From: JACTMZ01 sp044359955 | GTDB taxonomy: Bacteria > Verrucomicrobiota > Verrucomicrobiia > Chthoniobacterales > JACTMZ01 | Reading direction: 5' to 3' | NCBI GenBank assembly: GCA_044359955.1 | Contig: JBIKLF010000006.1 | Coordinates: forward strand, 62,001 to 126,000 | DNA length: 64,000 nt | Shown here: positions 23,181 through 32,291 of the stretch, piece by piece | How the letters are laid out: each line of letters opens with the position of its first letter | Position numbering within the stretch: position 1 is the stretch's first letter | Made by a program: the position numbers and the translations under genes | The notes under the pieces: model-generated | Seen by the model: the letters and a program-made list of their open reading frames with translations, nothing else | The model's database searches: none | What the model was told of the DNA's origin: nothing

Positions 23181-23678
23181 TTAGCGGACAACGCCGATCT
23201 CGGCGCGACGGTTGGCGGCCCACGCGGCCTCGCCGCCGCCCGGGGCGACCGGCATTTCCTCGCCGAAGCTCACGGTCTGGATACGTCCGCCGCTCAAGCC
23301 GAGGCCGACAAGTTTTTCCCGCACGGCCAACGCACGCCGTTCGCCCAGCCCTCGGTTGTATTCCTCGGTGCCGCGCTCGTCGGTGAAACCGGCGATGATG
23401 ACATCACTCTTCGAGGAGCGCATGAAGTCGGCCACGGCCTGCACCTTGCCCATTTCCGATCCGCTGACCTCGACGCTGTCGAATCCGAACTGCACCGGGG
23501 AGAATTGTCCTTTGGCGACGCCACCGCCGAGGAAAGCTGCGCCGTCCGTGCGCTCCGGCAACGGCATGCCATCGACAAAATCACCATCCACCCCGGCGAA
23601 TTGGTCCTTGGTCTTGCAGGAAGCGAGAAGGAGCGGGGCGGCGGCGAGCGCGCAAAGTAGGGCTGGGGACAATTTCAT
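23181..23678 (-). CDS. pal: Peptidoglycan-associated lipoprotein Pal
   Basis: An outer-membrane lipoprotein that ties the membrane to peptidoglycan in the Tol-Pal system. It has 165 residues from ATG 23678, with a lipobox ending LLLASC (Cys 21). The C-terminal OmpA-like domain includes FGFDSVEVSG-type sequence and IAGFTDERGTEEYNRGLGER, which bears the diaminopimelate-binding residues. It lies 22 bases downstream of tolB. tolQ, tolR and tolA are not in this window. Confidence 0.92.
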   Translation of the reverse strand: MKLSPALLCALAAAPLLLASCKTKDQFAGVDGDFVDGMPLPERTDGAAFLGGGVAKGQFSPVQFGFDSVEVSGSEMGKVQAVADFMRSSKSDVIIAGFTDERGTEEYNRGLGERRALAVREKLVGLGLSGGRIQTVSFGEEMPVAPGGGEAAWAANRRAEIGVVR

Positions 23679-23700
23679 AGGCGGATGGCGTGGGCGTGAC

Positions 23701-24849
23701 TCAGAAAGACCAGGTCGGTTCGCTGACTTTTCCCAAGCCGCTGACAATAGTTGTGGACCGTCCGTTTTGCACGTCAAGGAGATTGAGGCTGGAGCCGGAG
23801 CTGTAAATCAGGTGGCGCGAGTTGCGTCCCCACACCGGGTTTTGGCCCGCCGCGACGACCCGCGCGCCGCCGCCGCCGAGTTCCATCACGGCGACGGAGA
23901 ACCCGCCGCCCGAGCGCACGGTGAAGGCGACCTTTTTGCCATCCGGCGACCAACTCGGATCGGTGCAATAACCAAAGCCGGTCGAAAGCATGCTTGCGCC
24001 TCCCCCGCCCGCACCGATGCGGTAAAGTTGCGGGCTGCCGCCTTGATCGGAGGAGTAAATCAACTCGCTACCGTTCGGCGACCAGGTGGGTGAAGATTCC
24101 ACGCCGCGGGTGCGGGTCAGACGTCGGGCCATACCGCCGCGCAAACCCGTGATGTAAATCTCGGGATTGCCGTCCTTGCTCATGGTCAACGCCATCTTCC
24201 CGCCATCCGGCGAGATGGCGGCGCCGGAGTTGGTGCCCGGTGCCTTGACCACGCGCTGCCGTGCACCCGAGGCGACATCAATGACATAAACATCCGGATA
24301 CCCCTCGTGGTATCCCGTGTAGGCGAGCTGGCGCGCACCGGGTCCGAGCGAGGGCGCCACGCTGATACTGCGGTCACTGGTCAGGCGCCGCGCACTGGCA
24401 CCGTCATAGTCCGCGAAATAAATTTCCTTCGGCCCGCTGGCCGTGCCGACAAAGGCGATTTTCGTCGTGGCAATCCCCGGGTTGCCCGTGATGGTCTCGA
24501 CGATATCGTCGGCGAACTGGTGGGCCACCTCGCGGTCGTTGCCGTTGTAAGCTTTGGCCAAAATGGTCGCACCGCTGCTGTCGGTCACCCGCCCCTGCAA
24601 ACTGCCGCCTGCCGCGGTGCCGCCGACCACGTAGGATCCGCGGGCATCCGGCACGAGTTGGAACCATCCGGAGAGATCGAGATCGTTCTGCAGGACTTTG
24701 GTCACCGCCGGACCCGATGGCCCGCCCAGCGGCGTGACCGCCAAGGAGACGCGGTCACCCTTGCGCACCGTGATGGTCGGCGCATCCTGGGCCCCGGCCG
24801 CCGCGCTCAGGCTGAAGATCAAAAGGGAACAAAGGGCACGAGTCATCAT
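23701..24849 (-). CDS. tolB: Tol-Pal system beta-propeller protein TolB
   Basis: A periplasmic beta-propeller that links Tol proteins with Pal during outer-membrane constriction. It has 382 residues from ATG 24849 (24846 is also possible), with a signal peptide ending SAAAGAQ. An N-terminal domain of about 150 residues is followed by repeated PD40/WD40-like blades such as GARQLAYTGYHEGYPDVYVI, SPDGGKMALTMSKDGNPEIY and SPTWSPNGSELIYSSDQGGS. pal follows directly. Confidence 0.93.
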   Translation of the reverse strand: MMTRALCSLLIFSLSAAAGAQDAPTITVRKGDRVSLAVTPLGGPSGPAVTKVLQNDLDLSGWFQLVPDARGSYVVGGTAAGGSLQGRVTDSSGATILAKAYNGNDREVAHQFADDIVETITGNPGIATTKIAFVGTASGPKEIYFADYDGASARRLTSDRSISVAPSLGPGARQLAYTGYHEGYPDVYVIDVASGARQRVVKAPGTNSGAAISPDGGKMALTMSKDGNPEIYITGLRGGMARRLTRTRGVESSPTWSPNGSELIYSSDQGGSPQLYRIGAGGGGASMLSTGFGYCTDPSWSPDGKKVAFTVRSGGGFSVAVMELGGGGARVVAAGQNPVWGRNSRHLIYSSGSSLNLLDVQNGRSTTIVSGLGKVSEPTWSF

Positions 24850-24887
24850 GCGCACGGGTATAAAGCCCCTGCTCCGCCGCGTCGAGA

Positions 24888-25118
24888 TCAGTGGCACGCG
24901 CACCCCCCGCCGCAGCCACCCCCGCCCTGCAGTTGCGGCGCGGAACCGCCCTTCGAGGAGGTCATAATCCCGAGCCCGCCGGTGATCACGCGGCGGATCG
25001 GTTCCTTGGTCTCCGGATGCTCGGTCAGAGCCGCATCCTTCATGCTTTGGCGGATCTCGTAAGTTTGGACCGGCTCGCCCTCGATTGCCGGAACCGTTTG
25101 GTAGACGTAAATGGCCAT
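24888..25118 (-). CDS. FmdB-like small protein with a C-terminal cysteine cluster
   Basis: A 76-residue protein. The start MAIYVYQTVPAIEG and the segment KEPIRRVITGGLGIM followed by a Gly-rich tail resemble FmdB zinc-ribbon proteins. The N-terminal CxxC of that family is missing; the only cysteines are in the tail GGGGCGGGCACH. It may bind metal through this tail. Function unknown. It lies upstream of tolB on the same strand, 38 bases before its start. Confidence 0.65.
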   Translation of the reverse strand: MAIYVYQTVPAIEGEPVQTYEIRQSMKDAALTEHPETKEPIRRVITGGLGIMTSSKGGSAPQLQGGGGCGGGCACH

Positions 25119-25169
25119 GCCGGAAAATCTGTCCGCGCCCGCTCCGGGGCAAGCGATTTTACCGCTGGC

Positions 25170-26096
25170 TCAAACCGGTTCCTCGATGACCGGAGGCCGC
25201 GCGGACAAAGCGAGGAAGGCACCGAGCAGGATCAGAGCGCCGGCCACCAGTTGTTCCGCGCGGAAATTTTCCCCGAAGAGCCCTGCCGAAAGGAGCATGG
25301 TGCCAAGCGGACAAAGCAGGAGCGCCGACTGCGAAGGCGCGGCCCCGACCTCGCGGATGCCGATGTAGTAGAGCCAGTGACCCAGACCGATGGAAAGAAC
25401 ACCGGAGCCGAAAAGGACGAAGTTGGTCCAGGCGTCAACACGCAGCACAGCCGACGCGTCGCCGAAGAACAGCATCCCGGGCCAAAGCAGCGCGATGGTG
25501 AATAAACTGACCGCTCCGAAACCAGTGGTCGGACCGGCGCGCGCGGTGAACTTTTTCACGAGGATTCCGTAAACCGCCCAGCCCGAGGCGGCGAGCAGAG
25601 CCAACCCCAAGCCGGCCCACCGCACGTCCTCCGGGAAATGCCCCCCTGCGGCGAAAACTAGCCCGGTCACCCCGACCAGCGCCAGCCCCGTGCCGAGGAG
25701 AAATTTTCCGCTGCGCGCCATCCAACGCTCGTCCGCAAAGAAAACCACGGCCAGCACGGCCGTGATGACCACGGAAAAGCGTCCGAAGAGCACGTAGACG
25801 CCGGGCAGCAGGAGGACGACTGCCGCGGTCTGGGCAACTTGGTGCACCGCATTCGGCACCGCGGCCACCGCGCACCCCGCCCAATCGGAGAGCGGCATGC
25901 GCCGGGGGGCGTTCCAAAGTTTCCACCCGAAGAAAGGCACGATGACGAGAAAGCCGGCCAGATAACGGTAGAAGTTCTGGGTCCACGGATCAAAGGGACG
26001 GGCCAGCCAGTATTGGAAGATCGGGGGACTCGACCAAATGACCACGGTGGCCAGCAGTGCGAGTCTCCCGCGCCAGAGGGACCGGGCGGTGGCCAT
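25170..26096 (-). CDS. EamA/DMT-superfamily transporter
   Basis: A 308-residue inner-membrane protein with about ten hydrophobic segments arranged as two EamA repeats. The first runs from about residue 10 (LALLATVVIWSSPPIFQYWL) and the second from about 155 (WAGLGLALLAASGWAVYGILV). Such transporters usually export metabolites or amino acids; the substrate cannot be read. The C-terminus ends in LGAFLALSARPPVIEEPV. It lies 6 bases downstream of the DUF5069 gene. Confidence 0.85.
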   Translation of the reverse strand: MATARSLWRGRLALLATVVIWSSPPIFQYWLARPFDPWTQNFYRYLAGFLVIVPFFGWKLWNAPRRMPLSDWAGCAVAAVPNAVHQVAQTAAVVLLLPGVYVLFGRFSVVITAVLAVVFFADERWMARSGKFLLGTGLALVGVTGLVFAAGGHFPEDVRWAGLGLALLAASGWAVYGILVKKFTARAGPTTGFGAVSLFTIALLWPGMLFFGDASAVLRVDAWTNFVLFGSGVLSIGLGHWLYYIGIREVGAAPSQSALLLCPLGTMLLSAGLFGENFRAEQLVAGALILLGAFLALSARPPVIEEPV

Positions 26097-26102
26097 GGGG
26101 CG

Positions 26103-26546
26103 TCAGCGTGTGGCCTCGGCGCCCCCGGGTTCCCGCCCTTCGTCGACCTCGATCAGGTCGAACATGGTCTGGATATCGCTGCGTCCCGCCATCCCGAGCC
26201 CCTCCAAACGCGTCCGCAGGCGCTCGGAGTAATGGTCATTCCAACCGCATTTGCGCAGGTATTCGTTCCACATGAAAATTTCGCTCTCCTGCGGACGCCG
26301 TCCGGTGGCGAAACACCATTCGAGCAAATCTTCGTCCGAACCGCCTTCCCGCACCTTTGCGGCCAGCGTGTCATAGTCGACCTGGAGAAACTCGCAGCAA
26401 CGCAGGTCGAAGCCGGCACCCAGATTCGCATGGTAATCGTCCGGCAGCTCCCCGGCCTGGTGCATCCTGATCTTCCCGACCAGGCGCGGGAAATAAACCA
26501 GACCGCCTGCGCGGTCGTAAGGGCTGCGCGGGAACTTTGTTAGCAT
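26103..26546 (-). CDS. DUF5069-type protein, function unknown
   Basis: A 147-residue soluble protein. KFPRSPYDRAGGLVYFPRLV, KIRMHQAGELPDDYHANLGA and the later EIFMWNEYLRKCGWNDHYSE match the DUF5069 family as I remember it. No signal peptide or membrane segment. It is the first gene of a minus-strand pair with the EamA transporter and is divergent from the RNA methyltransferase. The biochemical role is unknown. Confidence 0.75.
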   Translation of the reverse strand: MLTKFPRSPYDRAGGLVYFPRLVGKIRMHQAGELPDDYHANLGAGFDLRCCEFLQVDYDTLAAKVREGGSDEDLLEWCFATGRRPQESEIFMWNEYLRKCGWNDHYSERLRTRLEGLGMAGRSDIQTMFDLIEVDEGREPGGAEATR

Positions 26547-26608
26547 GGCCTAATTTTGGCCCCGGGGCCGCGCAAAGTCCATCGCCATGGCGACCGGCAC
26601 CGGCCATC

Positions 26609-27682
26609 ATGCCGGCCGTGAAGATTGGCCTGGAACTCGAACTGGAGATTGTCAGCATCACCTACGGCGGCGCCGGTCTCGCCCGGCACGAGGGATGCGT
26701 GGTCTTCGTGCCCTTCACCATCCCGGGCGAGAAAGTCCGCGCCCGCATCACCCGCGTCCGTCGCGGCTGGGCGCAGGCCAAACTCGTGGCGGTGACCACG
26801 CCTTCGCCGGACCGCGTGGAACCGCCCTGCCCTTGGTTCACCCGATGCGGCGGTTGCGCCTACCAGCACATCGCTTACCCGCGACAACTCGGGATCAAAA
26901 GCGCGCAGGTCGAAGAAGCTTTGCGCCGCATCGGCAAGTTTGCCGCGCCGCCGGTCGAACCTGCGCTCCCCTCCCCGCTCGACTACGGATATCGCAACCG
27001 CATCACGGTGCATATCGAACCGCCCGACATCGGATTTCGCGGCACCGATCCGCGCCAAGTCGTCGACCTCAACCGTTGTTTGCTGGCCGACGATGCGGTC
27101 AATGCCGCCCTCACCCGCTTGCGGGCGAAAAGATACTGGCGTCCGGGCCCCGCGACCCTCCGCGCCAATCCCGAAGCGCGGGGCTTCCGCCAAGTCAACG
27201 ACGGCGCGGCCGAGGTTCTCGCCGCGGTGGTTGTCGGGATGGCCGGGTCCGGCGAGGTGCTGGTCGATGCCTATTGCGGAGCCGGTTTCTTCGCCAAGAA
27301 GTTGCGGGCCGCATTCACGCGCGTCATCGGCCTCGACTGGGACGAACGATCCGTCCAGGCGGCGGCGCAAGATGCCGAGGCTCACGAGGATTACCGTGTG
27401 GGTGACACCGCCGAATTATTGTCAGCGGCACTCGGCCCCGCCGCGACGACCGTGGTCTTGCTCGATCCGCCTGCCCAAGGCTTGGCGCCCGGCGTCATCG
27501 ATATCCTGCTCGGCGCCCGCCCGGCCCGCATCATCTACGTCTCGTGCGATCCGGCGACCTTGGCCCGCGATTTGTCGCGTTTGGCCGCCGGCTACCAGCT
27601 CCTTCGGGCGGCCCCGGTTGATATGTTCCCGCAGACCGCTTCAATCGAAACAGCCTGCCTGCTTACGGCCTCTGCTCATTAG
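26609..27682 (+). CDS. RumA/TrmA-family RNA (uracil-5-)-methyltransferase
   Basis: An S-adenosylmethionine-dependent enzyme that methylates C5 of a uridine in rRNA or tRNA. From ATG 26609 it has 357 residues. An N-terminal TRAM domain (LELEIVSITYGGAGLARHEG) is followed by iron-sulfur ligands in CPWFTRCGGCAYQH (C74, C80, C83). The Rossmann methyltransferase domain contains VLVDAYCGAGFFAKKL and the catalytic Cys in YVSCDPATLARDL (C313). The target base is not determinable. Its stop overlaps the convergent TPR gene by 20 bases. Confidence 0.9.
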   Translation: MPAVKIGLELELEIVSITYGGAGLARHEGCVVFVPFTIPGEKVRARITRVRRGWAQAKLVAVTTPSPDRVEPPCPWFTRCGGCAYQHIAYPRQLGIKSAQVEEALRRIGKFAAPPVEPALPSPLDYGYRNRITVHIEPPDIGFRGTDPRQVVDLNRCLLADDAVNAALTRLRAKRYWRPGPATLRANPEARGFRQVNDGAAEVLAAVVVGMAGSGEVLVDAYCGAGFFAKKLRAAFTRVIGLDWDERSVQAAAQDAEAHEDYRVGDTAELLSAALGPAATTVVLLDPPAQGLAPGVIDILLGARPARIIYVSCDPATLARDLSRLAAGYQLLRAAPVDMFPQTASIETACLLTASAH

Positions 27683-28343
27683 GACCCGGGGCGGAAGGAG
27701 GCTCTCCGGCCGCAGCCCTTGAGAGGGAAAGTTCGCCTGCCGCGATCATGGCCGCGGGGGTCTGCGGGTAGGCCGTGCCGATCGACTCGAGCACCGCGGT
27801 GGCCTCTCCGCGGCTTCCGCCGGCGATGAGCAGTCGGGCCTCGGCCAGCAGGGCCATGGGAGCCGCATAAGAAGCGGCATAGCGGCCCGAGGCCGTGCGG
27901 TAGGCCTCCAGGGCGTCGGCCTCATTTTTCTGCATTTGCCGGATTTCCCCGAGAGAAAGCCAACCGACCGGGGCCAGCGGGTGTTCGGGTTGTGCCGCGA
28001 CAAAAGTTTCCAGGGTGGCGGCGGCCTCGTCCGTCTTGCCTTCGTTGCGGAAAGCCTCGGCCAAGCGCAGTTGCGCATTGCCCGCGGCAAGCGTGCCGGG
28101 AAATTTTTCCACCACTTCGCGCCATCCCTCGGGTCCGGCGGAGACGCTGTAGAGCGTTTCGGCCGCACTGCGCTGTTGCGCCTGCCAAAAGGTCCAAGCT
28201 CCGACCGCCAGGATGAGCAGGACAACCGCAATGAGTCCCCCGGCGAATTTTCTCCAATGTTCCTGCCAAAAGAGATCGCCGTCGCTCATTTCGAGCGCCG
28301 GATCAACGGAGGGCAGAAGAACGGATGGACGGGGCGATTCCAT
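27663..28343 (-). CDS. Membrane-anchored tetratricopeptide-repeat protein
   Basis: A 226-residue protein starting MESPRPSVLLPSVDPALEMS. One membrane segment lies near residues 38-58 (FAGGLIAVVLLILAVGAWTFW). It is followed by TPR-like helices such as GNAQLRLAEAFRNEGKTDEA and LGEIRQMQKNEADALEAYRT. The layout resembles YfgM-type inner-membrane proteins with a periplasmic TPR domain. The frame is open upstream into cysK, but the ATG 4 bases after the cysK stop is the natural start. It ends Pro/Gly-rich. Confidence 0.8.
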   Translation of the reverse strand: MESPRPSVLLPSVDPALEMSDGDLFWQEHWRKFAGGLIAVVLLILAVGAWTFWQAQQRSAAETLYSVSAGPEGWREVVEKFPGTLAAGNAQLRLAEAFRNEGKTDEAAATLETFVAAQPEHPLAPVGWLSLGEIRQMQKNEADALEAYRTASGRYAASYAAPMALLAEARLLIAGGSRGEATAVLESIGTAYPQTPAAMIAAGELSLSRAAAGEPPSAPGPNEQRP

Positions 28344-28347
28344 GGCG

Positions 28348-29313
28348 TCAGGCGGATGCGGCGGCCCGTGCTTCGTCGGCCAAGGGCGTGCTGAGGTAAC
28401 GCTCGCCGGTCGAGCAGGCGATGGTGACGATGAGTTTGCCTTGGTTTTCCGGACGTTTGGCCAACTCGAGCGCGGCATGGACATTGGCACCCGAACTGAT
28501 CCCACCAAGAATCCCTTCCTCTTTGGCCAGCCGGCGGGCCATGGCAAAAGCATCGTCGTTTGAGACGGTGAGCACTTCGTCCACCACGTCAAGGTGCAGG
28601 TTGTCGGGCACGAAACCGGCGCCTGTTCCCTGGATTTTGTGCGGGCCGGGTTTGACCGCCTCGCCCGCGCGGGTTTGCGTGATGACCGGCGAATCTTTGG
28701 GTTCGACCGCGACAATTTTCACCCCGGGCCGGCGCTTTTTCAGCACCTCGCCAACCCCGGTGCAGGTGCCGCCGGTGCCGACGGCCGAGACAAAAATATC
28801 GACCTGGCCGTCCGTGTCGTCCCATACCTCCTCCGCCGTGGTCTTGGCGTGGACGTCCGGATTGGCCGGATTTTTGAACTGCTGCGGCATCCAGCCATTC
28901 GGCGTGTTGCGCAAAATTTCCTCAGCCTTGCCAATGGCCCCCTTCATGCCCTCGGTGCCGGGGGTGAGGACGAGGTCCGCCCCGAGCATGGCCAGCAAGG
29001 TGCGGCGCTCGAGGCTCATCGTTTCAGGCATGGTCAGGATCAATTTGTATCCCTTGGCCGCCGCGACAAAGGCGAGGGCAATGCCCGTGTTGCCGCTGGT
29101 CGGTTCGACAATAACCATGCCCTTTTGCAGCAGGCCCTTGGTCTCGGCGTCCTCGATCATCGCCTTGCCGATGCGGTCCTTGACGCTGCCCAGAGGGTTG
29201 AAAAATTCGCATTTCACCGCCACGGTTGCGCCCGCGCCTTCGCTGATGCGGTTCAGTTTGACCAGCGGCGTGCGGCCGACGGTTTCGACGATGTTGTTGT
29301 AGAGATGACCCAT
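28348..29313 (-). CDS. cysK: Cysteine synthase A (O-acetylserine sulfhydrylase)
   Basis: A PLP enzyme that makes L-cysteine from O-acetylserine and sulfide. It has 321 residues from ATG 29313. The cofactor Lys is K45 in NPLGSVKDRIGKAMIED. The substrate loop TSGNTGIALAFVAA and the phosphate-binding VGTGGTCTGVGEVL are present. The next gene, a TPR protein, starts 4 bases later. No serine acetyltransferase (cysE) is nearby. Confidence 0.96.
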   Translation of the reverse strand: MGHLYNNIVETVGRTPLVKLNRISEGAGATVAVKCEFFNPLGSVKDRIGKAMIEDAETKGLLQKGMVIVEPTSGNTGIALAFVAAAKGYKLILTMPETMSLERRTLLAMLGADLVLTPGTEGMKGAIGKAEEILRNTPNGWMPQQFKNPANPDVHAKTTAEEVWDDTDGQVDIFVSAVGTGGTCTGVGEVLKKRRPGVKIVAVEPKDSPVITQTRAGEAVKPGPHKIQGTGAGFVPDNLHLDVVDEVLTVSNDDAFAMARRLAKEEGILGGISSGANVHAALELAKRPENQGKLIVTIACSTGERYLSTPLADEARAAASA

Positions 29314-29382
29314 GGGTTGCAGCGTTTGAGTAAAGAATTGCTTAAAGTCAAACGGATCCCAAGGCAACGCCGGAGTTGACCC

Positions 29383-31335
29383 TTACCGAAGCACGCGGAA
29401 GACATGGGCCACCCGCACGGCGGGATCCAGCGCCACATAATTGCGCGCCCCGTGCCACGTCCAGCGTTCGCCGGTGAGCAGGTCCTCGACCACGTAGTCT
29501 GCATCCCAGGGCAGGCCGTATTCCCAAAGCGGCCACTCCACGGCCGCGGCTTGGGTCGTGGCAGGGTCCAGATTGACCACCATGAGGAGCAGGTTGTCTC
29601 CCGTTGCCTTGACATAGAAGAGGACCTTGTCGTTTTCCGCAGTATGGAAACGCAGGTTGGCCAGATGCCGGAGCGCGGGATTGTTTTGCCGGGCAACATT
29701 CAACCGCGTGACCAATTCCTTGATATGGCCCGGGGCATTCCAGTCGCGCTGCTTGAATTGGTATTTCTCGCTGTCGAGGTATTCCTCGCGCCCGGGCACC
29801 GCCGCATTTTCGCACAACTCAAAACCGCTGTAGATGCCGTAGACCGGCGAGAGCGTCGCGGCGAGCACGGCACGGATCATGAAAGGAGCGCGGCCCGGTT
29901 GCTGGAGGGACAAGGGCAGGATGTCCGGCGTGTTGGCGAAGAGGTTCGGACGAAAATAGTCCGCCGACCATGCCGCGCTCAGCTCGGTGAAGTAGTCGGT
30001 CAATTCCGGCTTCGTATTGCGCCAGGTGAAATAGGTGTAGCTCTGCGAGAACCCGGCCTTGGCCAACACGCGCATCATCTTCGGTTTGGTAAAGGCCTCG
30101 CTGAGAAAAACCAGGTCGGGAAACTTGGCGCGCGTTTCCGCAATGAGCCACTCCCAGAATGCCACCGGCTTGGTGTGCGGATTATCGACCCGGAACGTCC
30201 GCACCCCGCGCTCCGCCCACCACAGGATCACACCCTTCAACTCGTCCCATAACGCCTTCCAGTCAGCGCAGTGGTAATCGAGCGGATAGACGTCCTCGTA
30301 TTTCTTCGGAGGGTTCTCCGCGTATTTGATCGTCCCGTCCGGACGGTGGAAAAACCACTCCGGATGGTCCGCCACATAGGGATGGTCCGGCGAGCAGTTC
30401 AGGGCGAAATCCAGCGCGATCTCCAACCCCCGCTTCTTCGCCTCGCCCACCAACCACGCAAAATCCTCCAGCGTTCCGAGTTCCGGGGCCACGTCCCGGT
30501 GACCGCCACCGTGCGGACACCCCTGATGCCGGTTGCCGATCGCATACGGCACACCCGGTTCACCCGGTTGGCACTCCAGCGCGTTGTTACGCCCCTTGCG
30601 TTTGCTCGTTCCGATCGGATGAATGGGCGGAAAATAAACCACATCGAAGCCCATGGCCTTCGCGTCGTCCAAACGCGGCAGACAATCCCGGAAGGTCGAA
30701 CCTTGATCGCCACGCCCTTCCGCCGAGCGTGGAAAAAATTCATACCACGCAGCACAAAGTGCTGCTGGGCGTTCGACCATGATCCTGCCATACGGACGAA
30801 ACTCGCTGCCGATCGCCCGGTCTGGCCCGCGAGCCATCAACCCGGACAAATCCTTCTGTGCGGCCACCGCCGCCGCCGCATCACGGGAAGCGGCAACCAG
30901 GGTCTTCGCCGCCTGCCGCAAGGTCGAGGCCGCGGTTTTGCCCGCCGTGCGCTCCGCGCCCTGCTCCAAAAGATGCGCTCCCTCCCGCGCCTCGGAGGTC
31001 AAATCCTCCTGACCCCCCTCATGCTTGCGCCGGAACTCCTCCCGCCACGTCTCGTAAACATCCAGCCATGCCTCCACCGTGTATTCGCAATCCCCGATCT
31101 TGCTGACCGTAAAAACTCCCGACCAGACGTCGTTGCCCTCGTGCTGCATCGGCACCTCGTGCCAACGCTTGGCCCCGCGCATGCGCCATTTGAGTGCCGC
31201 GGCAATGACATCGTGTCCGTCCTTGTAAAGGTCCGCCGTGATTCGCACCGGATCGCCGACCAGACGTTTGATCGCATAGCGTCCGCAGTCGAGCAGAGGC
31301 TGCACATTTTCGATGACAATTGCGGTCTTCTTCAT
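29383..31335 (-). CDS. glgE: Alpha-1,4-glucan:maltose-1-phosphate maltosyltransferase GlgE
   Basis: GlgE adds maltosyl units from alpha-maltose 1-phosphate to alpha-glucan. It has 650 residues from ATG 31335. An N-terminal beta domain (DUF3416-like, KTAIVIENVQPLLDCGRYAI) precedes the GH13 barrel. The nucleophile Asp is about residue 384 in FRVDNPHTKPVAFWEW and the acid Glu about 413 in VFLSEAFTKPKMM; FYPPIHPIGTSKRKGRNN-like sequence near 260 is typical. It overlaps the sugar kinase gene upstream by 4 bases, so maltose 1-phosphate supply may be coupled. No treS is present. Confidence 0.93.
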   Translation of the reverse strand: MKKTAIVIENVQPLLDCGRYAIKRLVGDPVRITADLYKDGHDVIAAALKWRMRGAKRWHEVPMQHEGNDVWSGVFTVSKIGDCEYTVEAWLDVYETWREEFRRKHEGGQEDLTSEAREGAHLLEQGAERTAGKTAASTLRQAAKTLVAASRDAAAAVAAQKDLSGLMARGPDRAIGSEFRPYGRIMVERPAALCAAWYEFFPRSAEGRGDQGSTFRDCLPRLDDAKAMGFDVVYFPPIHPIGTSKRKGRNNALECQPGEPGVPYAIGNRHQGCPHGGGHRDVAPELGTLEDFAWLVGEAKKRGLEIALDFALNCSPDHPYVADHPEWFFHRPDGTIKYAENPPKKYEDVYPLDYHCADWKALWDELKGVILWWAERGVRTFRVDNPHTKPVAFWEWLIAETRAKFPDLVFLSEAFTKPKMMRVLAKAGFSQSYTYFTWRNTKPELTDYFTELSAAWSADYFRPNLFANTPDILPLSLQQPGRAPFMIRAVLAATLSPVYGIYSGFELCENAAVPGREEYLDSEKYQFKQRDWNAPGHIKELVTRLNVARQNNPALRHLANLRFHTAENDKVLFYVKATGDNLLLMVVNLDPATTQAAAVEWPLWEYGLPWDADYVVEDLLTGERWTWHGARNYVALDPAVRVAHVFRVLR

Positions 31336-32291
31336 AGGGAAAAACTCCGGGCCGCTGCTCGCACCGCCGGCGCCAGCGGACGCCACTCTTCGTTCTCTTC
31401 GCACAACGAGGCGAGGCGCTCGGAGGCCACCGGAATGTATTGAAGAAAGGCCGGCTTGCCCTTCGCCACGCCGAGAAACCCGTAAGCGCCGAGGGCTTGC
31501 ATCAGCCGCTGCCGGGCGCAGGCCTCCAGTTCCGCCTGCCAGGCGTCGCGATCCTGGCGTCCGGCCAAGGCGGCGTAGAATTCGGACAACTCCCCGCGTT
31601 CATCCGCATTCAAGACCACATACGGATCATAAAGAAGCGAGGCCACATCGTATCCCGCCAACCCGGCGCGCATCCCTTGGAAATCGATCAACGTCACTTG
31701 GCCATCCCGCACCATGACATTTTGCGATTGGAAATCACGATGGACCAGAACACGGGGCCGCGCCGCCAATTCCCTCGCCTGCTCCGCCATCGGCACCGCG
31801 GCACGCATGACGTCCGCTTTTTCCGCGCCGAGAAAATTCGCGAAAAAGTAATCCTGCTCCCAGCGGTAGAGTTCTTCGTCGAACGGTTCACGCAGCACAT
31901 GCTCGGCACCCGCTTCACGCAAGTCGAGCGCATGCAGACGCGTCAGCTGCACGAGTGTTTGGCCGTAAAGTTCGCGCCGCACCGCCCATGTCGCATCGCG
32001 GTGCGACCAGAGATCTTCCATGCCGGCGTCCTCCATGAGAATGCGCCGCCAAGAGACATCATGCGCCAACACGGCCGGCACGCGCACCCCATGACGATGG
32101 AGGAAATCCGCACAATACGCGTAGCGGCCATTCTCGGCTTTTTCCTCACCGTAATGCACCGCGACCAGACCCGCGGCGCAACCGGAGCCACGCCAGAACC
32201 GGCGGTCGGATCCGCCGTGGTTGACCGGGGTCCATTCGCCGCCCGCCGCGGAAGGACGCACGGACTCGACCCATGCGAAAATTTCTTTCAT
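31332..32291 (-). CDS. Aminoglycoside-phosphotransferase-fold sugar kinase, AmgK-like
   Basis: A 319-residue kinase of the APH fold. The catalytic loop HRDFQSQN (H184, D186, N191) and LIDFQGMRAGLAGYDVASLL are clear. The closest known function by motif and context is AmgK, which phosphorylates the anomeric position of N-acetylmuramate or N-acetylglucosamine; this rests on the neighbouring nucleotidyltransferase. Because glgE is directly downstream (4-base overlap), a role in making maltose 1-phosphate is an alternative. Start ATG 32291. Confidence 0.75.
   Translation of the reverse strand: MKEIFAWVESVRPSAAGGEWTPVNHGGSDRRFWRGSGCAAGLVAVHYGEEKAENGRYAYCADFLHRHGVRVPAVLAHDVSWRRILMEDAGMEDLWSHRDATWAVRRELYGQTLVQLTRLHALDLREAGAEHVLREPFDEELYRWEQDYFFANFLGAEKADVMRAAVPMAEQARELAARPRVLVHRDFQSQNVMVRDGQVTLIDFQGMRAGLAGYDVASLLYDPYVVLNADERGELSEFYAALAGRQDRDAWQAELEACARQRLMQALGAYGFLGVAKGKPAFLQYIPVASERLASLCEENEEWRPLAPAVRAAARSFSL

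Noticed and set aside
23181..24849. Complete Tol-Pal operon
   Set aside because: Only tolB and pal are present; neighbouring genes are an FmdB-like protein and a sugar aminotransferase, not tolQ, tolR or tolA.
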